From CALJFL01 sp036961205 (GTDB taxonomy: Bacteria; Pseudomonadota; Gammaproteobacteria; Pseudomonadales; Halieaceae): a stretch of 64,000 nucleotides of DNA. How positions within the stretch are numbered: position 1 is the first letter of the stretch; the number at the start of each line of letters is the position of its first letter. The stretch spans positions 434,001-498,000 of the forward strand of contig JBALVI010000002.1 in the NCBI GenBank assembly GCA_036961205.1, written 5' to 3'. A program made the position numbers and the translations under genes. Below are positions 17,112 through 25,843 of the stretch, in pieces. The notes beneath the pieces were generated by a model that was not told the origin of the DNA, ran no database searches, and saw only the letters and a list, made by a program, of their open reading frames with translations.

Positions 17112-18293
17112 ATGCGGTTAGTGGAAATACAGGCAATGAATCTTGAGCCAGGAATGTTTGTCGCAGAACTCGACAGACCCTGGCTAGAGACGCCATTTTC
17201 CCTGCAGGGTTTTGTGGTTCGTGATTACGACGATATAGAGTTTATCTCTAAATATGTCCAGCATGTATTCGTCGATGCGGAATACAAAGGTACCCGGGAG
17301 TTTCTGCGCCTGGCCACATCGCCCACTGCACGCAATAACACCGATTCCCTAGCCCTAAAAACTGAATTTCAGCAAACCAAAGTCTCCTTCGAATCCGCTA
17401 CCGCGACACTCGATAAGGTCTTCGAATCGCTACGTGAAAGCCGACCTACCGATATCAACGCGGTGAAGGACGCGGTCAATCCATTGATCGAAGGCGTGTT
17501 TCGCAATCAGGAGGCCGTGGCCGCCCTACTGCGTCTCAAGGAAAGCGGCGATTACCTCTATAACCACGGCATCTCGATGGCAATTTGGGCAGTGATTGTT
17601 GGCAGATACATCGGCTTGCACAGAGATGAACTGGAGAAACTCGCCATAGGTTGCGCCATGTGCGATGTGGGCATGACAGAATTGCCCACAGAATTGCTCC
17701 ATACACCGCAAAAACTCACAGCGAAACAACGTAGAATCATAGAAGCGCATCCAAAACTCGGGGCCGAAATGGTCGCGGAGTCAGGTGAAGTTGACTTCGA
17801 AATCCTCGCAATTATTGAGAATCATCATGAGCGTATGGATGGTTCGGGCTATCCCAGGCGTATGGAGGGTGCGTCCATCCCGCTGCTGGCGCGCATAGCC
17901 GGACTCGCAGATACCTATGACGCGATGATCACCGCACGTCCATACGCCAAGGCGAGAACATCCCACGAGGCCGCACAGGAACTCATAGATGCCAAGGGCA
18001 GTCTCTTTCAGGAATCACTAGTGGAGCAATTCGTCCAGGCCATTGGTCTGTTTCCTACCGGCACTTTAGTAGAGCTAAACAGTGGTGAGGTCGCCATCGT
18101 AGTTAGACAAAACGATAGCCGCCGACTTAAACCGGAGGTAGTCGTCGTTTTGGACGAAAAAAAGCAACCAAAAGACGAACTGGAGATTATAGATTTGGCA
18201 AATCAGGACTGCGACCTTGCAACAGAACGGTGGATTGGTCGTGAACTGCTAGCCGGTTCTTTCGGTATCAATAGTGACGACTACTTCATATGA
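17112..18293 (+). CDS. HD-GYP domain protein with altered HD motif (c-di-GMP phosphodiesterase family)
   Basis: A 393-aa protein with an N-terminal DUF3391 domain (about 1-60) and an HD-GYP domain (about 135-310), the class that hydrolyses cyclic di-GMP. The GYP part is intact (HHERMDGSGYP, 238-248), and His152 and His213, expected metal ligands, are present. However, the HD dyad itself reads CDVGM at 184-188 where active members have HDIGK, so the His is Cys and the Lys is Met. Activity may be lost or changed, leaving a binding or sensory role. The ATGA overlap with the next gene couples it to an EAL-domain protein. The start codon follows GGAGGTGAACAG. Confidence 0.88.
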   Translation: MRLVEIQAMNLEPGMFVAELDRPWLETPFSLQGFVVRDYDDIEFISKYVQHVFVDAEYKGTREFLRLATSPTARNNTDSLALKTEFQQTKVSFESATATLDKVFESLRESRPTDINAVKDAVNPLIEGVFRNQEAVAALLRLKESGDYLYNHGISMAIWAVIVGRYIGLHRDELEKLAIGCAMCDVGMTELPTELLHTPQKLTAKQRRIIEAHPKLGAEMVAESGEVDFEILAIIENHHERMDGSGYPRRMEGASIPLLARIAGLADTYDAMITARPYAKARTSHEAAQELIDAKGSLFQESLVEQFVQAIGLFPTGTLVELNSGEVAIVVRQNDSRRLKPEVVVVLDEKKQPKDELEIIDLANQDCDLATERWIGRELLAGSFGINSDDYFI

Positions 18294-19477
18294 TCTCCTC
18301 TCCTACCAGCAACGTCCTGGGACTTGTTGAACTGGTCGATTCCGACGGCTTATGCGACACCTACGGGCCAGACTCCTTCAAAGATCTGCGCAATGTTTTC
18401 GTAGATCGCCTAAAGCACTGGACGCGAAAAAATGATCACTGGCATATGCTGGGTAACGATCGCTTTTGTGTTGTTCTGGACGGGGTAAGTAGCCGAGCAC
18501 AAATCGAACTGGCGGCCGCAAAACTGGAGCGTATGTTCGAAGAGCCCCACTACATTTTTAATACGCCGGTGAAAATGGAGATCAATGCGGGTTTTGCCAA
18601 CATCCCCTCGAATGCGACAGATACTGATGCCGCCGTGCGTCAGGCCAGTATGGCCTTGCGCGAGGCACGCAAATCTCCCCAGGGGTTTGCAGTTTACGGG
18701 CCTCAGTGTGAGCAGTCCTACGTCGATAAACGCCAGTTGGTCAGAGAGCTCGAAATTGCCGTAGAAGTGGGCGAGCTGGAGCTTTACTACCAGCCCAAGA
18801 TTCATGCGGGTTTTCGGTCTCTGGTGGGCGCCGAAGCATTAATGCGTTGGCATACCAGGGACGGTACGGTGCGTCGCCCCGACGAATTTATTCCCGTGGC
18901 CGAAAAAAATGATGTCATTCGGCCAATGACCTGGTGGGCAATAAAGTCCACAGTATCACGCTTGGCTCGCTGGCCTGAACACCTGTCAATTTCGGTAAAT
19001 GTCACCCCCACACTATTGCTGGATGATGAAATACTGGCAGTAGTACGAGATTCTCTGGATATATACGGTGTAAAGCCTGAGCGCCTGACACTGGAAGTGA
19101 CCGAGAGCGTCATGGTGGAGAATCAGAAGATCATGCTGAATAAACTGGCGCAAATCCGGGAGATGGGCGTACGAATTTCAATCGACGATTTTGGCACAGG
19201 CTTCTCGTCACTGGCATACTTTCGCGACCTGCCCGCAGACGAGATAAAAATCGACAAATGTTTTGTTATACCCATGCTAGAATCTGAAAAAGATCGCGCC
19301 ATCGTCAAAGCAGTAATTGATCTGGCCCACAACTTTTCCCTGAAGGTGGTCGCCGAAGGCGTCGAAACCGAGCAAATTGCCGAGAAACTAGCCAGTATGC
19401 GTTGCGACGTTCTTCAGGGCTACGTCTACGATGCACCCCTGCTCGTTCAGGATTTCGAAAAACGCTACTTGTATTGA
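18290..19477 (+). CDS. Degenerate GGDEF plus EAL domain protein (c-di-GMP phosphodiesterase)
   Basis: A 395-aa cytoplasmic protein. The N-terminal half (1-140) is a GGDEF-like domain whose signature is degraded to GNDRF at 55-59, so no cyclase activity is expected. The C-terminal EAL domain looks catalytically complete: EAL at 182-184, the Asn of VNVTP, Glu of LEVTES, DDFGTGFSSL, KIDK and EGVETE. It therefore probably degrades c-di-GMP to pGpG. It has no membrane or receiver domain, and its start overlaps the HD-GYP stop by four bases, so the two proteins are made together in matched amounts and may act as a complex. Confidence 0.9.
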   Translation: MISSPTSNVLGLVELVDSDGLCDTYGPDSFKDLRNVFVDRLKHWTRKNDHWHMLGNDRFCVVLDGVSSRAQIELAAAKLERMFEEPHYIFNTPVKMEINAGFANIPSNATDTDAAVRQASMALREARKSPQGFAVYGPQCEQSYVDKRQLVRELEIAVEVGELELYYQPKIHAGFRSLVGAEALMRWHTRDGTVRRPDEFIPVAEKNDVIRPMTWWAIKSTVSRLARWPEHLSISVNVTPTLLLDDEILAVVRDSLDIYGVKPERLTLEVTESVMVENQKIMLNKLAQIREMGVRISIDDFGTGFSSLAYFRDLPADEIKIDKCFVIPMLESEKDRAIVKAVIDLAHNFSLKVVAEGVETEQIAEKLASMRCDVLQGYVYDAPLLVQDFEKRYLY

Positions 19478-19485
19478 GCCGCAGC

Positions 19486-19611
19486 ATGAGCAAAAAAAAC
19501 CTGATGATTGCCATAATCTCGCTGCTGCTACTGACCGTTGCTGTGCTTCAGTTTGTCCCCGAAGCAAAGGCTGACCATCTCACCTTGTCAGAGGTTTATG
19601 CCTCTAGTTAG
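19486..19611 (+). CDS. Putative 41-residue single-pass membrane protein
   Basis: The ATG 8 bases after the EAL gene stop opens a 41-codon frame: a basic start (MSKKN), one strongly hydrophobic helix (LMIAIISLLLLTVAVLQF), and a short polar tail with an AKAD site resembling signal-peptidase cleavage. It could be a small membrane protein or an exported microprotein. The position at the end of the c-di-GMP pair suggests co-transcription. No family is recognised, and it could still be chance. Confidence 0.4.
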   Translation: MSKKNLMIAIISLLLLTVAVLQFVPEAKADHLTLSEVYASS

Positions 19612-19690
19612 TTCGCCTTCGGATAGTCTTCAAGTGAGCGCACTGCGCTCAAAGATTCCACCCTGCCCTAGCTACTGCTAAACTCAGTGT

Positions 19691-21133
19691 ATGGAAGATA
19701 TCGAGCTGTACGCAAAACTCATCGCGGTTGCCGTGGTTTTGTTTTATGTGCTGGCTATTTTTTCTGCCCTTGAAGCCGTCATCAAGGTCCGTACCGCCCA
19801 GGGATCCATTGCCTGGGTTATATCGCTGCTGACGTTTCCCTATCTGAGTGTGCCACTGTATCTGGTATTCGGCCGCAATCGCTTCGATGGTTATATCGAA
19901 CAACGGGCAGAAATGGAGGCCGAATTTGACAACTTATTGAGCGCGGCCCAGGGTTCAGTTGCCAGCCACCTCATCCAACCCGCCGACGACAGTACACTAT
20001 GGAGCATGCTGTATAAGCTAGCCCATGCACCCGCCACCCGCGGTAACAAGGTGGAGCTACTGATCAATGGCGAAGCCACTTTCGACAGCATAGCCACCGG
20101 GATGCTCACCGCCCAGCACCACATATTGTTCCAGTTTTACATTATTCGGGACGACGAACTCGGTAGAAAGCTGGCCCGGATACTGTCGGACAAGGCCCGC
20201 GCCGGGGTAGACGTTTACCTGATCTACGACGAAATCGGCAGCCGCAAGTTTTCCAAGAGTCGCCTGTGTAAACAGTTAATCATGTCTGGCGTTAACGTCG
20301 CCGCATTTAATACAACACAGGGCCATCGCAATCGTTTCCAGCTCAATTTTCGCAACCACCGAAAAGTTGTGGTGGTAGACGGCATAACGGCCTGGATTGG
20401 AGGTCACAATGTAGGTGTGGAGTATCTGGGGTTAAACAAGCGGGTAGGACACTGGCGCGATACGCACACTCGCCTGCAGGGACCTGCGGTATTAGCCGCA
20501 GAGCTGGCCTTCGCCACAGACTGGCGCTGGGCAACCCGCAGTACACTCGATATTGAATGGAATTTTAACGGCAGTATTGCCGGCAATTCAGAGGTTATGA
20601 TCTTCCCTTCAGACCCCGCCAGCGAGTTCGAAGAAGCCGGCCTGATGTATCACCAGGTGATTGTCGATGCCCGCAAGCGTATCTGGATCGCCAGCCCCTA
20701 TTTTGTTCCCGATCGCGGTATTGTCGCCGCCCTGCAACTGGCGGCCCTGCGCGGAGTGGATGTGCGGTTGATCATCCCCGACCAACCGGACAAGATGATG
20801 GTAGGCATGGCCAATTGGGCGTTTACCAAGGAGTTACTACCTGCCGGCGTAAAGGTATACCGCTACCAGCAAGGGTTTATGCATCAAAAAGTATTTTTGA
20901 TGGACGATGAGTTGGCTGGTGTAGGCACCGCCAATTTTGACAACCGTTCTTTCCGGCTAAATTTTGAGATTACCGTGCTGGCCAACGATCCGGTGTTTAC
21001 CGCACAGGTAGGGGAAATGCTGGAGCGTGATATCGAACACTCTCACTTGGTTACCCCTGAAGAAATGGCCGCCAAGCCTCGCTGGTTCCCACTGGCGATG
21101 GGTATCGCCAGACTATTTTCACCAGTCCTCTAG
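19691..21133 (+). CDS. cls: Cardiolipin synthase (phospholipase D family)
   Basis: Inner-membrane enzyme that makes cardiolipin from two phosphatidylglycerol molecules. It is 480 aa. Two N-terminal transmembrane helices (about 8-28 and 38-58) are followed by two HKD catalytic motifs, HRKVVVVD (about 219-226) with GGHNVG after it, and HQKVFLMDD (about 397-405) with GTANFDNRSF after it. This is the ClsA type by length and topology. It stands 79 bases after the small membrane ORF and ends convergently with the symporter gene. Confidence 0.94.
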   Translation: MEDIELYAKLIAVAVVLFYVLAIFSALEAVIKVRTAQGSIAWVISLLTFPYLSVPLYLVFGRNRFDGYIEQRAEMEAEFDNLLSAAQGSVASHLIQPADDSTLWSMLYKLAHAPATRGNKVELLINGEATFDSIATGMLTAQHHILFQFYIIRDDELGRKLARILSDKARAGVDVYLIYDEIGSRKFSKSRLCKQLIMSGVNVAAFNTTQGHRNRFQLNFRNHRKVVVVDGITAWIGGHNVGVEYLGLNKRVGHWRDTHTRLQGPAVLAAELAFATDWRWATRSTLDIEWNFNGSIAGNSEVMIFPSDPASEFEEAGLMYHQVIVDARKRIWIASPYFVPDRGIVAALQLAALRGVDVRLIIPDQPDKMMVGMANWAFTKELLPAGVKVYRYQQGFMHQKVFLMDDELAGVGTANFDNRSFRLNFEITVLANDPVFTAQVGEMLERDIEHSHLVTPEEMAAKPRWFPLAMGIARLFSPVL

Positions 21134-21155
21134 GACATTTCGAACCACACTCCGA

Positions 21156-22505
21156 CTACTCGCTAACACCCATAACAAATATGATCAGCACCGCAGGCGG
21201 TACCACGTAGCGAATAAGAAAACGCCACAGGCCATAGGCTTTTTCACCAAGACCCAATTCGTCACGACTCGCTTCCTGGCTGAGAAACCAACCGGCAAAA
21301 ATAGCTATAAACAAGCCGCCCAGCGGCAACAGAACCTGGTTGGAAAAATAGTCCATCGTGTCATTGAAGTTATTGCCACCAAGCGTCCACTCGCCCATCA
21401 CGTTATAGGAAAGTATGCTGAAGATGCTTAACGTGGCCACAGCGCTGACCACAATCAGCGCGCTTTTGTGTCTGGGAATATTGAAACGCTCTCCCACCCA
21501 GGCATTGACGGATTCCACCAGGCCGACCATAGAGGTAATACCCGCAACCGAAAGCATGATAAAGAATAAAACACTGAACACGTGACCACCGGGCATTTGC
21601 GCGAAAGCCACCGGCAAGGTCTGGAAGATAAGGCCAGCGCCAGCCGCAGGGTCCAGGCCATAGTTGAATACCGCAGGAAAGATTACCAGCCCGGCCAGTA
21701 ACGCAACCAGCGTATCGGCACAGACGATGATCAGTACCGACTGGCTAATCGATATCGATTTGGGCAGGTAGGAGCCGTAGACCATCATCCCGGCCATGGC
21801 GACACCGATAGAGAAAAACGCCTGGCCTATGGCCGCCAGAACAGTGGAAGGTCCTATTTTGCTGAAGTCGGGGGTGAACAGCCACGTCACCGCTTCCTCA
21901 AACCCGCCAGCAAAATAATTGTATCCGGCAAGCCCCAGCAGTAACAGGAACATCAAGGGCATCATAAAACTAACTGCGCGTTCGATACCGTCTTTTACAC
22001 CGGAAAAAATTATTCCACCGGTTATGGCCAGCCCAACAAGGGTCCAGAACAGCATGCCCACATTATTTTCGAGCATACTTGAAAAATTGGCACTGGCACT
22101 CACTGCATCAACGCCGACAAAGCCGGTGGTTAGCGCTTCAAACAAGTACCACAGCACCCAGCCCACGACCACGGCGTAGACTACTTCGATAGTGAATGCG
22201 GCCAACAGGCCCATTCCGCCAACCCATTTCCAGTGGCTCGACTTGCCACTTTCAAGCGCTAACGCCGCCATCGCAGCCGGCGGACTGGCCTGCCCACGGC
22301 GGCCGATGAGTAGCTCAGCAATGAGGATTGGGACACCTATGATGAAAGCACAGGCGAGGTAAACAATAACAAAGGCGGCACCGCCATTTTCTCCAGTCAC
22401 ATAGGGAAAACGCCAGATATTACCCAGACCCACGGCAAAACCGACCGAGGCCATTAAAAATGCAAAGCGTGAGGACCAGTGTGCCCCGCCTGCTGCTGCC
22501 ATCAT
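21156..22505 (-). CDS. Sodium:neurotransmitter symporter family transporter
   Basis: Inner-membrane sodium-coupled amino-acid transporter of the NSS (LeuT) family. It is 449 aa with about 11-12 transmembrane helices. The TM1 signature RFAFLMASVGFAVGLGNIWRFPY, with the unwound sodium and substrate site, is intact. The LeuT substrates are small neutral amino acids; the substrate here is unknown. The start is supported by AGGAG 4-7 bases upstream, and either of two adjacent ATGs could be used. Divergent genes are absent; it follows the aminopeptidase gene on the same strand after 78 bases, so peptide breakdown and amino-acid uptake may be linked. Confidence 0.93.
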   Translation of the reverse strand: MMAAAGGAHWSSRFAFLMASVGFAVGLGNIWRFPYVTGENGGAAFVIVYLACAFIIGVPILIAELLIGRRGQASPPAAMAALALESGKSSHWKWVGGMGLLAAFTIEVVYAVVVGWVLWYLFEALTTGFVGVDAVSASANFSSMLENNVGMLFWTLVGLAITGGIIFSGVKDGIERAVSFMMPLMFLLLLGLAGYNYFAGGFEEAVTWLFTPDFSKIGPSTVLAAIGQAFFSIGVAMAGMMVYGSYLPKSISISQSVLIIVCADTLVALLAGLVIFPAVFNYGLDPAAGAGLIFQTLPVAFAQMPGGHVFSVLFFIMLSVAGITSMVGLVESVNAWVGERFNIPRHKSALIVVSAVATLSIFSILSYNVMGEWTLGGNNFNDTMDYFSNQVLLPLGGLFIAIFAGWFLSQEASRDELGLGEKAYGLWRFLIRYVVPPAVLIIFVMGVSE

Positions 22506-22583
22506 TATTCTCCTATTATTTTCACTTATACGGGGAGTTTACACAATTTAGCTCTAGTGTTCAGATGCCAATCACTACCGACC

Positions 22584-24380
22584 TTATGCCGCCTGTTGCG
22601 CCTCTGATACAGGCCGCGTAGCCTTTTCCAGCCATTCCTTGTCACTGCCTTCAACTAAAGGCGCAATAGTCTCGCGCACCCGCTGGTGGTAGCGGTTGAT
22701 CCAGTCGCGCTCTGCTGGGCTAAGTAGTTCTGGCTGCAGCAGTCGGTTATCGAAGGGCACCAGCGTCAGCGTTTCAAACTGCAGCATAGCTACCTCACCT
22801 GGCGAATCCACAACCTCAGTCACTACCACCAGATTTTCACAGCGCATACCAAAACCACCATCACGATAATAACCGGGCTCGTTACTGATTATCATACCCG
22901 GCTGGAGAGCCGTCTTGTTCCAGGCGCGGCCCACTCGCTGGGGCGCCTCGTGGACACTGAGAAATGCACCCACCCCGTGGCCGGTACCATGGTCGTAGTC
23001 ATATCCTTCACGCCACAAAAATTGCCGGGCCAGCGCATCAAGGTGGGTTCCGGTCGTGCCCCGGGGGAAGCGAGCCTGATCCAGCGCAATATGGCCTTTC
23101 AATACGAGGGTATATAAACGTTTCACTTCCTGCCCCGGGTCGCCAATGGCGACGGTGCGAGTGATGTCAGTGGTGCCGTCGCGATACTGGGCGCCGGAAT
23201 CTACCAGATACACACTGTCCGCCGTAAGCTGTGCCGGCGTGCCGTCATTGTGATTGTAATGGCACATGGCCGCATTGCTGCCAGCGGCAGAGATCGTATC
23301 GAAAGAACCGCCATGAAACAGGTCCCCCTGCTGGCGAAATTGGTACAGCTGGTCGGAGAGAGTGGCCTCGTCGTGCAGGCGGCCAGCATCAACCTCAGCA
23401 TCCAGCCAGGCAAGAAAGCGTACTTCTGCCACGGCGTCACGAATATGCGCGTTACGGGCACCCGCAACTTCGACTGCGTTTTTTCTGGCCTTGGGTAACA
23501 AAGCGGGGTCTTCACCTGGCAGTAAAGTGGCGCCACCCTCCTCCAGTAGCATCTGTGTCCAGGCATTGGCACCGGCGGCATCAGCCAAAATTGTACGCCC
23601 CTTGTGGTTTGACAAGAATTGGGCCGCATTAGCTTCTTCTATCAGAACGCAGCCGCTACCCACATGCTGATCAAACCCTTCAGGTATACGGGCAGAGTTA
23701 ACCAGCACAGTGATGTCACCATTTGATTCAAGCAACGCAAAGCTCTGCAGAATTGGCATCATGGGTACATCAGTGCCACGCACGTTGAGCAGCCAACTCA
23801 CCGAGTCCGGAGCAAAGATTAGCGCAGCGTCCGCGCCCTCAGCTGCTACCAGACCTCCGACTCGCCGCCGCTTTTCTTCGCTGCCCTCACCGGTAAATTC
23901 CAACTCCAGCAACAGTGCTGGCTCAATGCGGGCAGGCGGGCGATCCTGCCAGCAAGCATCGATCAGATTGTCTACACTGGCTACCAGTTCAATACCGGCA
24001 TCCGCCAGCGTAGCGGCCGCTTGCAGATACCACGAGCGGCTGTGAAGCCTGGGGTCACACAATACTCGCGCCCCCGCAGATAGTTGCGTCGCTAGCCAAG
24101 CAATATGCGGGTTATCGAGTAAATGCAGGTATTCAAACGATTCGGCGGGGACCTGTTGACGAACCTGAACGGTATAGCGTCCATCGACAAAGATCGCCGC
24201 GCTATCTTGCAATACCAGCGCAACACCAGCAGACCCGGTAAAACCGGTGGCCCAATGAAGCCTTTCATTGTGGGCCGGTATATATTCACCCAGATACTCA
24301 TCCGCTCTGGGTATCACCAGCGCAGCATAGTCACCGCTGGCCATTGCCGCGCGCATTGACTGCAATCTTTGTTCAATCAT
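22584..24380 (-). CDS. Xaa-Pro aminopeptidase, peptidase family M24B
   Basis: Cytoplasmic metalloprotease that removes N-terminal residues before proline. It is about 598 aa, the long three-domain form like eukaryotic XPNPEP1: two creatinase-like N domains (about 1-310), then the pita-bread catalytic domain. Dinuclear metal ligands are visible in VDSGAQYRDGTTDITRT (two Asp), GTGHGVGAFLSVHE (His), ISNEPGYY (Glu) and MRCENLVVV (Glu). The ATG at 24380 has GGGA upstream; a further in-frame ATG at 24395 lacks a ribosome-binding site. It follows rubredoxin on the same strand. Confidence 0.92.
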   Translation of the reverse strand: MIEQRLQSMRAAMASGDYAALVIPRADEYLGEYIPAHNERLHWATGFTGSAGVALVLQDSAAIFVDGRYTVQVRQQVPAESFEYLHLLDNPHIAWLATQLSAGARVLCDPRLHSRSWYLQAAATLADAGIELVASVDNLIDACWQDRPPARIEPALLLELEFTGEGSEEKRRRVGGLVAAEGADAALIFAPDSVSWLLNVRGTDVPMMPILQSFALLESNGDITVLVNSARIPEGFDQHVGSGCVLIEEANAAQFLSNHKGRTILADAAGANAWTQMLLEEGGATLLPGEDPALLPKARKNAVEVAGARNAHIRDAVAEVRFLAWLDAEVDAGRLHDEATLSDQLYQFRQQGDLFHGGSFDTISAAGSNAAMCHYNHNDGTPAQLTADSVYLVDSGAQYRDGTTDITRTVAIGDPGQEVKRLYTLVLKGHIALDQARFPRGTTGTHLDALARQFLWREGYDYDHGTGHGVGAFLSVHEAPQRVGRAWNKTALQPGMIISNEPGYYRDGGFGMRCENLVVVTEVVDSPGEVAMLQFETLTLVPFDNRLLQPELLSPAERDWINRYHQRVRETIAPLVEGSDKEWLEKATRPVSEAQQAA

Positions 24381-24411
24381 TACTGTGATTCCCATACTGT
24401 AGGATTAAGCG

Positions 24412-24591
24412 TTAGTCGGGCATTAGATCAAAATCTGCTTTTGAAATACCGCAATCGGGACACTCCCATTCCTCGGGAATATCGTCCCAGAGAGTTCCTG
24501 CAGGAATGCCGTCATCTGGTATGCCCTCTGCTTCATCATAAATAAACCCACAAATCACACATTCATACTTTCGAAAACTGTCATTACTCAT
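24412..24591 (-). CDS. Rubredoxin
   Basis: A 59-aa iron-sulfur-free, single-iron electron carrier. Both ligand pairs are present: YECVICGFIYDE (Cys11, Cys14) and WECPDCGISKADF (Cys44, Cys47), with the usual aromatic core and acidic surface. Family length is about 54. It has GGGAG before the ATG. It sits between gspN (24 bases upstream) and the aminopeptidase gene, all on the minus strand. Typical partners are alkane monooxygenases, rubredoxin reductases or oxygen-detoxifying enzymes, none of which is in this window, so its redox partner must lie elsewhere. Confidence 0.93.
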   Translation of the reverse strand: MSNDSFRKYECVICGFIYDEAEGIPDDGIPAGTLWDDIPEEWECPDCGISKADFDLMPD

Positions 24592-24615
24592 AGTCTTTAC
24601 TCACTCCCTATTTCT

Positions 24616-25359
24616 TTAGATTTCGCCCTGGAGAACCAGGTGGTAGCCATCGTCTACTGGCCTTGCCAGTAGAGACAATGCGCGCTGCAACTGAGTATCC
24701 ATAGAATCCTCAGTGCCAACAGCAACATCCACATTATAAGCGCGTCCTTGCAGTTGGACAGAACCTTCGGCCTTAATCGGACCCTCCAGGGTTATCAGTT
24801 CACCGACCAGTGGTGTCTGTTCTTGCTGTGCAAAATCGATGGCGTAGCTTCCAAGAGCGTGCATGCCCTGGGGAGATTTCCATGCGCCGCGCTGCCAGAC
24901 CAATCTACCCTCGGCATGTTGCGATTCGCCCCCGCGTATTGTCAGATGTTCAACCCGAGCGGAGAGATCACCGGCCAGCGCCACCGGCAAAAACTGCTGC
25001 AGAATACCCGCACTGATTTTAGCGTCGAAGTCCGCCAAGCTGACGTCCTGGCTACCATGAACCGTCACCTGGCCGGAAATCTGCTGCTGGCCCCAACTGC
25101 TGGTAATCGACAGCGATGGAGATAAGAGCAGCAGAGATAGTGGCCGCAGAGACCACTCGATAGCACCCAGATGTAAATAGCCGCCAGGTACAGTAATCAG
25201 GCAGCGGCTGGCACCACCACGCCAAAGTCCCCCGCTATACCCGGATAGGATGACCCCCTGTTCAGGTAAGATATAGCCCAGCAACCTTGCGGGCGCATTG
25301 ACGATAATCAACACCAGCGTGAGCGCTGCGAGACCAGCGGCCCAGGATCGCATATACAT
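24616..25359 (-). CDS. gspN: Type II secretion system protein N
   Basis: Inner-membrane-anchored accessory protein of the type II secretion system, 247 aa from the ATG at 25359 (a second ATG lies two codons on). One N-terminal transmembrane segment (about 5-25), then a periplasmic domain with GYSGGLWRGGA and IEWSLRPLSLL, matching GspN. GspN is present only in some T2SS operons and is often dispensable. It starts just after the gspM stop codon and is the last gsp gene before rubredoxin. Confidence 0.85.
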   Translation of the reverse strand: MYMRSWAAGLAALTLVLIIVNAPARLLGYILPEQGVILSGYSGGLWRGGASRCLITVPGGYLHLGAIEWSLRPLSLLLLSPSLSITSSWGQQQISGQVTVHGSQDVSLADFDAKISAGILQQFLPVALAGDLSARVEHLTIRGGESQHAEGRLVWQRGAWKSPQGMHALGSYAIDFAQQEQTPLVGELITLEGPIKAEGSVQLQGRAYNVDVAVGTEDSMDTQLQRALSLLARPVDDGYHLVLQGEI

Positions 25360-25363
25360 TACT

Positions 25364-25843
25364 TCAACCTGCCTGGCCGATGCGCACGGTCGCGTTAACA
25401 CGACCTGAATCACCCGCCTGGGTAATCGACACCTCCAGCACCAATAAACTTTGGCTGTACTCCATGGCATGCAGCCATGACATCAAATCGTCAAAGGCTG
25501 CTGCCTCCAGGCGCACCTGAATCTCACCGCGGCTATTGGGTTGCAGACGGCTAACCGCTAACCCCTGGCGGCGAGTGGACTGATTGATAACGGCGGTGAG
25601 ATTACGTCTGGCATTGCCATTTTGTGCGCCGTCAGTGTCACGCAGACGAATTATTTGCGACACCATCGCATCCACTCGCTGTAGAGACTGCGAGGTAGCC
25701 GAATTTCGCTGCACCATCTCGTTACGCAGGTTATCCAGCGGGGACCACAGCACCATGTAAGCAATATAGAGGATCATAAACCCTGCGAGAATCAAAAGAC
25801 TGATCTGATCACGCAGACCAAATCGTTGCCACAGAGCTATCAC
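25364..25843 (-). CDS. gspM: Type II secretion system protein M
   Basis: Bitopic inner-membrane component of the T2SS assembly platform that pairs with GspL. It is 159 aa: a short cytoplasmic start (ALWQRFGLRDQ), one transmembrane helix (about 15-32), a coiled-coil-like stretch and a ferredoxin-like periplasmic domain ending near VNATVRIGQAG. Its start overlaps the gspL stop by four bases. Confidence 0.88.
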   Translation of the reverse strand: MIALWQRFGLRDQISLLILAGFMILYIAYMVLWSPLDNLRNEMVQRNSATSQSLQRVDAMVSQIIRLRDTDGAQNGNARRNLTAVINQSTRRQGLAVSRLQPNSRGEIQVRLEAAAFDDLMSWLHAMEYSQSLLVLEVSITQAGDSGRVNATVRIGQAG

